This document shows positions 24,982 to 34,698 of a stretch of 64,000 nt of DNA, piece by piece. This DNA comes from Arcobacteraceae bacterium. GTDB lineage: Bacteria > Campylobacterota > Campylobacteria > Campylobacterales > Arcobacteraceae. The first letter of the stretch is position 1; each line of letters opens with the position of its first letter. The notes beneath the pieces were generated by a model. That model was not told the origin of the DNA, ran no database searches, and was given only the letters and a program-made list of their open reading frames with translations. The position numbers and the translations under genes are program-made. The DNA lies in NCBI GenBank assembly GCA_028687375.1, contig JAQUAG010000012.1:1-64000 (forward strand), read 5' to 3'.

Positions 24982-26838
24982 ATGAAAAATAAAATAACGA
25001 TTCGAATGATTATATTGATGTTTATCTTTGGATTGGTGACAGTTTTTGTGGAAACTTACAATGCAAGAGATGAGGGGATAAAAAATGGTTTAAAAAAAGC
25101 GGATGCTATCGCTGAAGTTATAAAAAGTGGACTTACGGCTCATATGATAAATGGTAATATGAATCAAGTTAATGTTTTTTTAAATTCAATATCTCAAACG
25201 ACAAATATAGATAAAATTTGGATAATTAGGGGGGATAATGTTATTAAACAATATGGGGAAGCAAATGAGCTAGTTGCCCCAAAAGATGCAATAGATGACA
25301 AAGTTATCAAAACTGGAAAATCACAATTTGAACTTTCTGAATCACTTTTTGCAAAAGCTGAATTAAGAGTTACTATACCATATAAAGCGATAATTTCTAA
25401 AGATATAAATTGTCTTGCTTGTCATAATGTTAACCATAATGATACCCTTGGAGCTGTTAGTATTGTTCTTGATGTTACTGATTTTAAAGATAATGGAATT
25501 AGAAATTCATTTATTATAGTTCTTATAACACTTCTTACAACAATGCTTGTTGTATTTTTTATCAATAAGTTGATAAATCCTTACATAGAAACACTTGAAA
25601 TTATTAAAAATAGAATTGATGCTGCTTCAAATGGTGTATTTCAAAATATAACAACTTTAAAAAATAAAAATACCCCAATAGAAACAAAAGAATTAGTTGA
25701 AAAATATAATCTTCTTACGGATAGTCTTATGACTACTTTTACAGATATTGATAATAAACTAAAAGGTTTTGTAGGACAAGTAGTGGAAGTTAATTCTCAA
25801 ACAAATCCTCTTGAAGAGGCAAACCACATTATAAATAACCTCTCGTATATTTATCAATTTAAAAAAGAGATACAACTTGACAAAACAAAAAAAGAGATTT
25901 ACCAAAGATTGGGTCAAATTTTTCAAAATCAATTCGCACTTCGTAATGTGAATATTGTTGAAATCACAAATAATGAAGTAGCTGAAAAAGTTTATCAATT
26001 AGGAGAGCTTGATTTTTGTACCAATATTATTTTAAATGATCCAAAAGAGTGTAGAGTTTCAAGAAATGCGAACAGTGTATCTTCTGTTGATTTCCAAAAA
26101 GCTTGTCCTTGCTTTGCTAGTGATGATTATCTTTACTTTTGTATAGATATAGAGATAGGTCAAAATTCTAAAATTATTTTTAATTTTATTTTAAATAATA
26201 AAGAAGAATTAAATGAATTTAAGAAAAATCAACTTTTTATTGAAAGTTATATTAAAGAAGTTGCACCTGAAATTGAGGTGAAAAGACTTCTTAAAGCACT
26301 TGAAGACTCTGCTTTAAAAGATGGATTAACTGGGCTTTATAATAGAAGATTTTTAGATGAACATCTTAAAAAATTAATACCTCAAGCAAAACGAGAAGAT
26401 ATAAGTATTGGGTTATTGATGCTTGATATGGACCATTTTAAGGCGGTTAATGATGAATATGGTCATGATATTGGAGATAAAGTACTTGTTTCTTTTGCAC
26501 AAATAGTTCAAGAGAATATTAGAGATTCGGATATAGCTGTACGATTTGGTGGAGAAGAATTTTTAGTTCTTTTAGTTGGTATAAAAAGTGAGCAAGATGC
26601 TATTGATGTTGCTAATAAAATAAGAGAAAAAGTTGCATCAAATGAGATAGATGTCTATGCTGGAAGTACGATGAAAAAAACTATAAGTATTGGTGTTTCA
26701 ATGTTTCCACAAGATTCAACATCAATAGTAAAAGTTATGAAATTTGCTGATTTAGCTCTTTATGAAGCAAAAACATCTGGTAGAAATCAAGTAAAAAGAT
26801 ACGAAGAGAATCCAACTGATTCACTGGAGTTATTTTAA
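24982..26838 (+). CDS. Diguanylate cyclase with periplasmic CxxCH (haem c) sensor
   Basis: The 618-residue inner-membrane protein has helices at about 7-24 and 170-193 that enclose a 145-residue periplasmic sensor. The sensor contains CLACH (C144, C147, H148), the covalent haem c motif, shortly before the second helix. After a HAMP-like and coiled part, a GAF-like cytoplasmic region (about 290-425, with a CPCF pair) leads to the GGDEF domain (about 445-610). GGEEF at 523-527 is a functional signature, and RDSD at 514-517 is the inhibitory I-site. It should make cyclic di-GMP in response to redox state or a gas; the signal is inference. Confidence 0.9.
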   Translation: MKNKITIRMIILMFIFGLVTVFVETYNARDEGIKNGLKKADAIAEVIKSGLTAHMINGNMNQVNVFLNSISQTTNIDKIWIIRGDNVIKQYGEANELVAPKDAIDDKVIKTGKSQFELSESLFAKAELRVTIPYKAIISKDINCLACHNVNHNDTLGAVSIVLDVTDFKDNGIRNSFIIVLITLLTTMLVVFFINKLINPYIETLEIIKNRIDAASNGVFQNITTLKNKNTPIETKELVEKYNLLTDSLMTTFTDIDNKLKGFVGQVVEVNSQTNPLEEANHIINNLSYIYQFKKEIQLDKTKKEIYQRLGQIFQNQFALRNVNIVEITNNEVAEKVYQLGELDFCTNIILNDPKECRVSRNANSVSSVDFQKACPCFASDDYLYFCIDIEIGQNSKIIFNFILNNKEELNEFKKNQLFIESYIKEVAPEIEVKRLLKALEDSALKDGLTGLYNRRFLDEHLKKLIPQAKREDISIGLLMLDMDHFKAVNDEYGHDIGDKVLVSFAQIVQENIRDSDIAVRFGGEEFLVLLVGIKSEQDAIDVANKIREKVASNEIDVYAGSTMKKTISIGVSMFPQDSTSIVKVMKFADLALYEAKTSGRNQVKRYEENPTDSLELF

Positions 26839-26839
26839 C

Positions 26840-27484
26840 TTAGAGAAAGAGTTTTTTTAGCTCTTTCTCTATTTTTGTTTTTGTGATATCTTTTAAACTC
26901 ATATCTTTTAAAAGCTCTTTTGTCTCTTTTTCTGGGATGAAGTGATATAAAGCTAGAAACCTAATTGAGCGTAAAAACCTCACATTATCCTCTTTGAAAC
27001 TCTCAAAATTTACAACTTTTAAAATCTTGTTTTTTATATCCCCTACTCCACCACAATAATCATAAAGCTTCTCTTCAAAAATATGAAACATCAAAGCGTT
27101 GCAAGTGAAGTCTCTTCTTTTAATAGCATCTTGTGGATTGTTTGTTTGTTCCATTACAAAACCGTGATATCCAGTGCTTGTTTTTATTTCAACTCTTGGA
27201 AGTGAAATATCAATTCCATTGTAGTTATAAACAAAAAATTGTTTTGATAGTTCAGTTGCATCTAATTGTTTCATTAAGGTATAGAAAAGTTCTTTATCTA
27301 AATCATACACTTCAATATCAATATCATCACTTTGGATTTCTAAAAGTTGATCTCGCAAAAATCCACCAACAATATAGATATTTTGAGTATATGGTTTAAA
27401 AAAGTTTGTTAAAAAATTGATTTTTTCTTGTTGAAGAGATGAAAGAGTGAGTGAAAAATTTTCTATTAAATATTCATTTTTCAC
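26840..27484 (-). CDS. Short CCA-adding/poly(A) polymerase-type nucleotidyltransferase
   Basis: The 214-residue protein has the class II polymerase-beta head: IYIVGGFLRDQLL, the catalytic DDIDIEVYD, and RRDFTCNALMF, then YDYCGGVGDIKNKILK and an RFLRSIRFLALY segment. This covers the catalytic and neck domains, but the body and tail of ordinary CCA enzymes (about 370-420 residues) are absent. It could add part or all of the CCA end of tRNA, alone or with another protein. The frame ends normally within a terminator shared with the converging gene, so it is not obviously truncated. Start ATG at 27484; it is downstream of leuB. Confidence 0.85.
   Translation of the reverse strand: MKNEYLIENFSLTLSSLQQEKINFLTNFFKPYTQNIYIVGGFLRDQLLEIQSDDIDIEVYDLDKELFYTLMKQLDATELSKQFFVYNYNGIDISLPRVEIKTSTGYHGFVMEQTNNPQDAIKRRDFTCNALMFHIFEEKLYDYCGGVGDIKNKILKVVNFESFKEDNVRFLRSIRFLALYHFIPEKETKELLKDMSLKDITKTKIEKELKKLFL
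26842..26882 (+). terminator. Rho-independent terminator of the diguanylate cyclase gene
   Basis: A 10-bp stem (AGAGAAAGAG at 26842-26851, CTCTTTCTCT at 26861-26870) with a 9-base loop is followed by a T-rich run. It lies inside the 3' end of the converging CCA-type gene and encodes that protein's last residues. Confidence 0.8.
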
Positions 27485-27499
27485 TTTATCCCTTTCTAT

Positions 27500-28561
27500 T
27501 TAGATATTGTTAGCGATTATATCACCCATTTTAGATGTATTTACAACTTCAATAGCGTCAAATGCGGCTAAATCTCCTGTTCTATAACCATCTTTCATAG
27601 CTTTTTTTATAGCATTATCAATAGCATCAGCAGCTTCAATTTCTCCTAAAGAGTATCTAAGCATCATACTAGCACTAGAGATTGTTGCAATTGGATTTGC
27701 AATTCCTTTTCCAGCGATATCAGGAGCCGACCCATGAATTGGTTCATAAACAGCAGTTCTTTCACCTGTTGAAGCGGATGGTAAAAGTCCAATACTTCCA
27801 CTTAACATACTTGCTTCATCGCTTAAAATATCACCAAAAATATTTCCAGTAAGGATTACATCAAACTGTCTAGGGTTTGCAATTAATTGCATTGCGCAAT
27901 TATCAACATACATATGACTTAGAGCAACATCTGGATACTCAGCAGAAATTCTAGTAACTGTATCTCTCCAAAGCTGACTTACATCTAAAACATTTGCTTT
28001 ATCGATACTGCATACTTTTTTAGTTCTTTTTTGAGCTAGTTTAAATGCAACATGAGCGATTCTTTCAATCTCAGGAACGGTATAAACCATAGTGTTCCAT
28101 CCTCTAAAATCATCTTTTCCTTTTGGCTCTCCAAAATAGATTCCACCAATAAGTTCTCTTACAACCATAATATCAACACCTTTGATAACAGATGGTTTTA
28201 AACTACTTGCATCAACAAGTTCATCATATACCATTGCAGGTCTTAAGTTGGCGAAAACTCCCATCTCTTTTCGAAATCTTAAAAGTCCAGATTCAGGTCT
28301 AAGTTCTCTTGGAAGATTATCCCATTTTTGTCCACCAATAGCTCCAAAAAGACAAGCATCACTATCTAAAACACCATCAATTGTCTCTTGTGGAAGTGGA
28401 TTTCCAGTTGCATCAATAGCACAACCACCCATTAAGTACTCTTTGTAGTTAAAATTTATATCAAATTTTTTTCCAACCACATCTAAAACTTTGATAGCTT
28501 CATCAACTATCTCAGGACCTATTCCATCACCTTTGATAATAGAGATATTATAATTTACCAT
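27500..28561 (-). CDS. leuB: 3-isopropylmalate dehydrogenase
   Basis: The enzyme oxidatively decarboxylates 3-isopropylmalate in leucine synthesis, using NAD. It has 353 residues from the ATG at 28561, which has AAGGA about 6 bases upstream; an ATG six codons earlier lacks this. Motifs are IIKGDGIGPEIVDEAI, GAIGGQKWDNLPRELRPE, VRELIGGIYFG and the NAD-loop region YEPIHGSAPDIAGKGIANP. Its start overlaps the end of leuD by 14 bases. Confidence 0.97.
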   Translation of the reverse strand: MVNYNISIIKGDGIGPEIVDEAIKVLDVVGKKFDINFNYKEYLMGGCAIDATGNPLPQETIDGVLDSDACLFGAIGGQKWDNLPRELRPESGLLRFRKEMGVFANLRPAMVYDELVDASSLKPSVIKGVDIMVVRELIGGIYFGEPKGKDDFRGWNTMVYTVPEIERIAHVAFKLAQKRTKKVCSIDKANVLDVSQLWRDTVTRISAEYPDVALSHMYVDNCAMQLIANPRQFDVILTGNIFGDILSDEASMLSGSIGLLPSASTGERTAVYEPIHGSAPDIAGKGIANPIATISSASMMLRYSLGEIEAADAIDNAIKKAMKDGYRTGDLAAFDAIEVVNTSKMGDIIANNI

Positions 28562-29048
28562 GTGCTTCCTTTTTTGCATAGTTCATCAATCCACCATCTG
28601 CCAATAATTCTTGCATAAATGGAGGGATTGGTGTAAAGTTAAAACTTGTATCTGTATCAATATTATCAATTGTCCCTTTATCTAAATCAATAGAGATAAG
28701 TTCACCCTCTTTTATCTCTAGTGCATTTGGAAGTTCAAATATAGGAAGTCCCATATTAAAAGCATTTCTATAAAAAATTCTAGCAAACGATGGGGCTACA
28801 ACAGCAGCAACTCCAGCAGCTTTTAAAGCGATTGGGGCATGTTCTCTACTGCTTCCACATCCAAAATTTTCACCAGCAACAATAATATCACCTGGTTGTA
28901 CTTTTTTTGCGAAGTCTGGATCAGCATCTTCCATAACAAATTTTGCTAAATGATGAGGGTCGCTACTATTAAGATATCTTGCAGCAATGATTAAATCTGT
29001 ATCGATATTAGAACCAAAATTCCAAACTTTTCCTGTAATTTTATTCAT
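28548..29048 (-). CDS. leuD: 3-isopropylmalate dehydratase small subunit
   Basis: The 166-residue subunit carries the swivel domain of the isomerase that turns 2-isopropylmalate into 3-isopropylmalate. Signatures are [34 protein letters not shown] and [15 protein letters not shown]. The large subunit leuC is not in the window, so it must be encoded elsewhere. leuD, leuB and probably the short CCA-type gene form one operon. Confidence 0.96.
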   Translation of the reverse strand: MNKITGKVWNFGSNIDTDLIIAARYLNSSDPHHLAKFVMEDADPDFAKKVQPGDIIVAGENFGCGSSREHAPIALKAAGVAAVVAPSFARIFYRNAFNMGLPIFELPNALEIKEGELISIDLDKGTIDNIDTDTSFNFTPIPPFMQELLADGGLMNYAKKEAHGKL

Positions 29049-29140
29049 TTTTATGATTTCCTTAAAAACTAATTTTCGCGGATTGTAGCTAAAAACTTAT
29101 AAAAAAAAGATATAAATAGTGGTTATTAAGTAAATTTCGG

Positions 29141-29146
29141 TATAAT
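29141..29146 (+). promoter_or_regulatory. Probable rpoD promoter -10 element
   Basis: TATAAT preceded by TTTCGG lies 37 bases before the rpoD start codon. No clear -35 is seen, as usual for sigma-70 promoters of epsilonproteobacteria. Confidence 0.5.
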
Positions 29147-29182
29147 CCACCACTTATTTCAAAGCATGTAAAGGTTATAAAA

Positions 29183-31075
29183 ATGGCAGTTAAAGATATA
29201 AATAAATCTATCGAAAAAATTATTAAAGAGAACAAAGATGATATATTAACCTATGAAAGTTTGATTAAAATATTTCCAAAAGCACCTGCTGCTCCACTAG
29301 TTAAAAAAATTCTAGCTCAAGCACAATTATTCAATACAACGTTGATAAGCTCGAAAGAGTTAGCTAAAAGGCTTAATAAAAAAGAAGCAAAAAGAAGAAT
29401 TGATGCGAGAGAAAAACTAAAGAATGCAACAGATGGAGAGCAATTCGATCTTCTGAAAGATAAAGAACAACTTGAATGGTCAAGAAGTGATTCACCAGTT
29501 AGAATGTATTTAAGAGAGATGGGAAAAGTGAACCTCCTTACAAAAGAGGAAGAGGTTGATATTAGTAAAAATATGGAACAAGGTGAAGATGCAATTTTAG
29601 ATGCTATTTGTTCTGTTCCTTATTTAATTGATTTTATCCTTGAATACAAAGAACCACTTGTTAATCGTGAAAGAAAAGTAAAAGAGTTATTCAAGAGCTT
29701 TGACGATGAAGAGGAAGAGAGCGAAGACGATCTTGATGAAACTTTAGATGATCTCGATGAAGAGGAAGTTGAAGAGGTTGAAGAGGTTGAAGATACAGAT
29801 GAAGAGAAAAAAAATAAAAAAAATAAAAAATTAGATAAAAGAGCAGAAAAAATTGTTGAAGCTTTTAAAGAGCTAGAAAAAGCTAAAAAAGAGTGGATGA
29901 AATTTATCTCTAAAGAGGAAGCTAAAGGGGATGATGAGATTGAAATGATGGTTTTTGATCTTGCTATTGCTTTCAAGAAAAGAACTCTAAAAGATGCTTT
30001 AGTACATCTTGGACCTACAAGTAAACTTATTACTGAAATTGTAAAAGCTATGGAAACAGCACTTCAAAGTGATACTGGATTTGACAGTGAACTTAAAAGA
30101 TTGGAATACAAACTTCCACTTTTCAATGAAACTTTACTTGAAAATCACCAAAAATTATTGAAAAATATTTTAAATCTTTCAAAAGTAGAAATTACAAATT
30201 TAGTTCCTGAAGCTACAATGGTTGGAACTTATATGGAGATAAAAAAACTTTTCCAAACAAGAGAAGCTAGTAAAGGTGGTTTTGATCTTGAAGAGGAAGA
30301 GCTAAAAGATATTTTGGAACAAATTAAACTTGGTAAAAAGATAACAGATGAAGCAAAAACAAGAATGGCTAAATCAAATCTTAGACTCGTTGTTTCTATT
30401 GCAAAAAGATATACAAATAGAGGTTTACCATTTTTGGATTTAATTCAAGAAGGAAATATCGGTCTTATGAAAGCTGTTGATAAATTTGAATACAAAAAAG
30501 GGTACAAATTCTCAACTTATGCTACTTGGTGGATAAGACAAGCTATTTCAAGAGCAATCGCAGACCAAGCAAGAACTATTAGAATTCCAATCCATATGAT
30601 TGAAACAATTAATAGAATCAACAAAATTATTAGAAATGGTATTCAAGAAAATGGGAAAGAGCCATCAGTTGAAAGAATTGCAAAAGAGGTTGGACTTACG
30701 GTTGATAAAGTAAAACAGGTTATCAAAATTACAAAAGAACCAGTATCTTTAGATGCTCCAATTGGAACAGAAGATGATGGGAAATTTGGGGATTTTGTAG
30801 CCGATGTCAATGCTTCAACACCAATTGATGATATTATGAAAGATGATTTAAAAGCTCAAATTGATCAAATTCTTGGACAACTTAATGAAAGAGAACAAGC
30901 TGTTATTAGAATGAGATTTGGACTTTTAGAAGATGAAAGTGATAGAACTCTTGAAGAGATTGGAAATGAGCTAAGTGTTACAAGAGAAAGAGTAAGACAA
31001 ATTGAAAGTTCAGCAATCAAAAAATTAAAACATCCAAATGTAGGAAGAAATCTTAAAAATTATGTAGAGAGTTAA
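29183..31075 (+). CDS. rpoD: RNA polymerase primary sigma factor (sigma-70)
   Basis: The 630-residue protein is the housekeeping sigma factor. Region 1.2 is at [21 protein letters not shown]; region 2 includes [37 protein letters not shown] and [14 protein letters not shown]; region 3 is at [12 protein letters not shown]; region 4 has [20 protein letters not shown]. The non-conserved region carries a strongly acidic Asp/Glu stretch (about 175-215) followed by a Lys-rich patch, with near-repeats of GAAGAGGTT in the DNA. A promoter lies just upstream. Confidence 0.98.
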   Translation: MAVKDINKSIEKIIKENKDDILTYESLIKIFPKAPAAPLVKKILAQAQLFNTTLISSKELAKRLNKKEAKRRIDAREKLKNATDGEQFDLLKDKEQLEWSRSDSPVRMYLREMGKVNLLTKEEEVDISKNMEQGEDAILDAICSVPYLIDFILEYKEPLVNRERKVKELFKSFDDEEEESEDDLDETLDDLDEEEVEEVEEVEDTDEEKKNKKNKKLDKRAEKIVEAFKELEKAKKEWMKFISKEEAKGDDEIEMMVFDLAIAFKKRTLKDALVHLGPTSKLITEIVKAMETALQSDTGFDSELKRLEYKLPLFNETLLENHQKLLKNILNLSKVEITNLVPEATMVGTYMEIKKLFQTREASKGGFDLEEEELKDILEQIKLGKKITDEAKTRMAKSNLRLVVSIAKRYTNRGLPFLDLIQEGNIGLMKAVDKFEYKKGYKFSTYATWWIRQAISRAIADQARTIRIPIHMIETINRINKIIRNGIQENGKEPSVERIAKEVGLTVDKVKQVIKITKEPVSLDAPIGTEDDGKFGDFVADVNASTPIDDIMKDDLKAQIDQILGQLNEREQAVIRMRFGLLEDESDRTLEEIGNELSVTRERVRQIESSAIKKLKHPNVGRNLKNYVES

Positions 31076-31094
31076 TCAACTCCCTACTTTTTAA
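31069..31094 (+). terminator. Weak terminator-like hairpin after rpoD
   Basis: GAGTT-AATC-AACTC at 31069-31082 overlaps the rpoD stop codon and is followed by CCTACTTTTTA. The stem is only 5 bp, so terminator activity is uncertain. Confidence 0.35.
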
Positions 31095-32848
31095 TTTACC
31101 TTATGGTTAAACTCAGGGACAATTTTCTTTAGTTTATCTAACTTATCTTTTATTTCCACTAGCTCTTGAATATCTCTATTTAGTTTTTCTATATCATATA
31201 TAGTACGACCAGCAACTGTTATAGACTCATATTCAGTTTTCATATCACTTTCATTAATAAGTAACTCTTCATAAAGTTTTTCCCCTGCTCTAAGTCCACT
31301 AAATTCAATAGAGATATCTTCTCTTCCGCTTAACTCTATCATTTTAGAAGCCAAATCTACTATTTTAATAGGTTCCCCCATATCAAGTATAAATATCTCT
31401 CCACCTTTTCCAATACTTGCAGCCTGAAGGACCAATTCACAAGCTTCAGGGATAAGCATAAAATATCTTGTAATATCTGGATGAGTTACTGTGATATTTT
31501 TGCCAGCTTCAATTTGAGCTTTAAATTTTGGTATCACACTTCCACTACTTCCCAAAACATTTCCAAACCTTACTGCTACTACTTCTGTATTTTTTGCTTC
31601 TACATTTTGTGCATAGAGTTCACAGATTCTTTTTGTTGTACCCATCACATTTGTTGGGCGTACAGCTTTATCAGTTGAAATAAGTACAAATTTTTGAACA
31701 TTATGCTTAATCGCACAATCAATTGTATTTTTTGTCCCTATCACATTATTGATGATAGCTTCTGTGATATTCTCTTCTACAAGTGGTACATGTTTGTATG
31801 CAGCTGCATGGATAACGATATCTGGTTTGTATTTTTCAAATGTTTGTTCTAACAATTCTAAATTAACAACCGATTGCATCACAAGATTTGGCTCAAAACT
31901 TCCCAATTCCTCAGCAATAGAGTAGAGATTAAATTCGCTATGATCAAGTAAAATAAGTTTTTTTGCGCCAAATAATGCACATTGTCTAGCAATCTGGCTT
32001 CCTATACTTCCACCAGCTCCAGTTATTAGCACTTTCTTATTTGAAATAAAATTTTCAATAAGTTTTTGATCTAGGTCTTTTGGGTGACGTGCTAGCAAAT
32101 CTTCAACAGAAACCTCTTTTAAATCTGTTTTATAATCAGAATATGTAGATGCAATTTTGATATCTTTGATTGCTAATTTGTTTAACATATTGTAAACTTT
32201 TTGAATATCAATCGATATATCTAAAATGGCTGCTTCAAATTTTATATTTAATGCTGGTAAATCTTCTAAAGAATAGACATGAATATTATTTACTTTCATA
32301 CCAGTATAAATATTATCAATGATAGCAAGCGGTTTATATTTCTCTTTTGTTTGATGTAAAGATTTTATAATCATCATTGCTTTATCAGCATTTGCGATGA
32401 TAACTGTTGGTATATACGCACTATTTTCAAGAAAACTTTCAAGATATACTCTTTTACTTATTCTTAAAGCAAAAATTAAAAACAGTGAGATAAAAAATTC
32501 CATAGGAATTACAGACCTCGGAATAACGATTTCAAATCCTCTAGCAAAATAAGTGAATAATACAAGTAGTAAAGATGAAAATATCAGGATATAAATCAAT
32601 CTTAGTAAATCATTTATGCTAAAATGTCTCCAACTTATATCATAGATTTTGAAAAAATAAAATCCTATAAATCGTATAGATGTTAAAAAGAGAATTGAAA
32701 TATAAAGTCCCATAAGATAGTGTGATTCAATCTCAAAATCAAAACGAAAATTAAAAGCCAATATTACAGATAAGAATATAATCGATATATCAGACAATAT
32801 AAAAAAGAGTTTTCTTTTTAAATGAGATGGTTTAAAAATTCTATTCAT
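31091..32848 (-). CDS. Long membrane UDP-sugar 4,6-dehydratase (PglF/WbpM type)
   Basis: The 585-residue protein has about four N-terminal transmembrane helices (1-130), a CoA-binding-like Rossmann part (about 145-245), and a C-terminal short-chain dehydrogenase domain with NAD loop GAGGSIG (277-283), catalytic T392-D393-K394 (STDKAV) and MGTTKR. Relatives convert UDP-GlcNAc to UDP-4-keto-6-deoxy sugar, the first step toward bacillosamine, QuiNAc or FucNAc. Here it is the last gene of the polysaccharide cluster and converges with rpoD. Confidence 0.93.
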   Translation of the reverse strand: MNRIFKPSHLKRKLFFILSDISIIFLSVILAFNFRFDFEIESHYLMGLYISILFLTSIRFIGFYFFKIYDISWRHFSINDLLRLIYILIFSSLLLVLFTYFARGFEIVIPRSVIPMEFFISLFLIFALRISKRVYLESFLENSAYIPTVIIANADKAMMIIKSLHQTKEKYKPLAIIDNIYTGMKVNNIHVYSLEDLPALNIKFEAAILDISIDIQKVYNMLNKLAIKDIKIASTYSDYKTDLKEVSVEDLLARHPKDLDQKLIENFISNKKVLITGAGGSIGSQIARQCALFGAKKLILLDHSEFNLYSIAEELGSFEPNLVMQSVVNLELLEQTFEKYKPDIVIHAAAYKHVPLVEENITEAIINNVIGTKNTIDCAIKHNVQKFVLISTDKAVRPTNVMGTTKRICELYAQNVEAKNTEVVAVRFGNVLGSSGSVIPKFKAQIEAGKNITVTHPDITRYFMLIPEACELVLQAASIGKGGEIFILDMGEPIKIVDLASKMIELSGREDISIEFSGLRAGEKLYEELLINESDMKTEYESITVAGRTIYDIEKLNRDIQELVEIKDKLDKLKKIVPEFNHKVN

Positions 32849-32878
32849 AAATTTTTTTCCTTTATTCGTTTTTTATAG

Positions 32879-33841
32879 TTATTTAAATTGTTTTTTAGTC
32901 TCAACAAATTTCGTACAAGCTATTAAAATTACCATAGTAATTATCAATGTTGCAAAGATATTTGTTACAAAATAAACTACTATGAATAATGTAAGATTAA
33001 CTAAAATACTTAAATTTGTAACCTTATGGTGACTCCACCCAGAAAGAACAAGTCGTTGATAAAGATGTTTTCTATGTGCTTGGCTTAAATTTTCACCATT
33101 TAATTTTCTTCTTATTAAAGTAACTGTTGCATCAAACCAAAATACCCCAAAGAGTATTATCCATATCCATAAATTTGAAGATTCTTGATTTGTATAATAT
33201 ATCGTAAAAATAGCGACATTATACCCCAAAAGTGTACTTCCTACGTCACCCATAAATATTTTCGCCCTATTCCAATTCCAATATAAAAATCCTAAAACTG
33301 AAACTGCTAAAATCCCAAAATGAACACCTCCAAATAAAATCAATCCAGCAACACTTAAAAATATTGCTTCACTTCCTGCATAGCCATTAATACCATCTAA
33401 AAAATTATAAAGATTGATATACCAAACAATAAGAAAAAATGCAAAAGTATTTGTAATAATTGGATTTGTTATCTCAAATATACCAAAATTCATACCCTCT
33501 AATCCACCTAAAAGCCATAATCCACAAAAAGCCACAATCCCTTGAGTAAGAAGTCTAATTTTTGGACTAAGTTCATATATATCATCAAAAAGGCTAATGA
33601 TTGATATAATTACTCCCACTAAAAGAGAATAAAATAATGTAGATTCAATTTCATTGTTAAAATAAAGGTAGATAATTCCTATAAACCATGTAAATGCAAT
33701 AGCGATACCTCCACCATGAGGAGTTGGTATAGTATGAGAACTTCTTTCATTTACTTGTGCAACTAGAGACTTTTTTATCGCATAGTTTTTTATAAAAAAT
33801 GTAAGGGTGAAAGATAAAATTAAAAGTATTATATAAATCAA
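32879..33841 (-). CDS. Undecaprenyl-phosphate sugar-1-phosphate transferase (WecA/WbpL family)
   Basis: The 320-residue protein has about ten transmembrane helices of the MraY/WecA family. Motifs are LFDDIYELS (the DD pair), NFLDGINGYAG, GDVGSTLLGY and HRKHLYQRL. It should load the first sugar-phosphate on undecaprenyl phosphate to begin chain assembly in the inner membrane. Its ATG overlaps the end of the reductase gene by 4 bases. The adjoining 4,6-dehydratase and reductase suggest a 6-deoxy-N-acetyl sugar donor, as with WbpL, but this is inference. Confidence 0.92.
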   Translation of the reverse strand: MIYIILLILSFTLTFFIKNYAIKKSLVAQVNERSSHTIPTPHGGGIAIAFTWFIGIIYLYFNNEIESTLFYSLLVGVIISIISLFDDIYELSPKIRLLTQGIVAFCGLWLLGGLEGMNFGIFEITNPIITNTFAFFLIVWYINLYNFLDGINGYAGSEAIFLSVAGLILFGGVHFGILAVSVLGFLYWNWNRAKIFMGDVGSTLLGYNVAIFTIYYTNQESSNLWIWIILFGVFWFDATVTLIRRKLNGENLSQAHRKHLYQRLVLSGWSHHKVTNLSILVNLTLFIVVYFVTNIFATLIITMVILIACTKFVETKKQFK

Positions 33842-34698
33842 ATATTCTCTCCATGAATCATGAATTTAATCCCCTCTTCTACACTATATGGATTCTTCAG
33901 TTGTAGTTTTTCTTTTGTGATACTATTGTCAACTTCCAAACTTTCATAAAGTCTTTTATGAAAGTTTGGTTTAAATATTTTTAAAAGGATTTGAAAAAAT
34001 GGTATTTTAAGTAAATATACTTGAATATCAAGATTTTTAGCTATAAGTTTTATTAAGTTTGTGGTGCTTAGAGGTTCATCATCACTAGCTAAAAATACTC
34101 CTGATTGTTTTTGTTCTATGAGAAGATCTACTAAATGAGAAAGATTACCAATATAAACCATACTTCGTCTATTTGTAATACTACCAAATGGTAGAATGGG
34201 AAGTTTATATACTAAATTGATAAGCGATTTAATATTTGCTTTTACACCATATCCATAAACTATTGGAGTTCTTATGATACTTACTGTAAAACTTTTATCT
34301 TGTAGTTTTTGAATTTCTAATTCTGCTTTTAGTTTACTTCTTCCATAAGCATCTTCTGGGGTGCATTTACTATTTTCGTTGTATTTATGATTATTTTCTT
34401 CCCCATATACTTTAACAGTACTCATAAAGATAAATTGTTTTACTCCAGATTCTTTTGCTTTTCTCGCTAATTCAATAGTTTGAAAATAGTTAATTTTTTC
34501 GTATTGCTCTTCATTTGCTCCATCCATTTGATGAACTAATGCTGAAAGATGAAAAATTACATCTATAGTGCTACAATCTAAATTATTTATATCATCTTTT
34601 AAAAAACTAAATACTTTTATAGCATACTTATGTTCATATTTTTTTATAAAGTACTTTCCAATAAAACCGCTAGAACCTGTTATAAGTAAATTTTGCAT
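33838..34698 (-). CDS. NAD-dependent sugar epimerase/reductase (WbpV/WbpK-like)
   Basis: The 286-residue short-chain dehydrogenase starts LITGSSGFIGKYF, has STVKVYGEEN, and YGRSKLKAE as the active Tyr and Lys. With a 4,6-dehydratase in the same cluster it most likely reduces a 4-keto-6-deoxy intermediate to UDP-QuiNAc or UDP-FucNAc. The exact product cannot be read from sequence. Its ATG overlaps the preceding stop by one base (TAATG). Confidence 0.82.
   Translation of the reverse strand: MQNLLITGSSGFIGKYFIKKYEHKYAIKVFSFLKDDINNLDCSTIDVIFHLSALVHQMDGANEEQYEKINYFQTIELARKAKESGVKQFIFMSTVKVYGEENNHKYNENSKCTPEDAYGRSKLKAELEIQKLQDKSFTVSIIRTPIVYGYGVKANIKSLINLVYKLPILPFGSITNRRSMVYIGNLSHLVDLLIEQKQSGVFLASDDEPLSTTNLIKLIAKNLDIQVYLLKIPFFQILLKIFKPNFHKRLYESLEVDNSITKEKLQLKNPYSVEEGIKFMIHGENI

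Noticed and set aside
29620-29976. Ser-rich antisense frame inside rpoD
   Set aside because: It mirrors the acidic Asp/Glu stretch of sigma-70 on the other strand.
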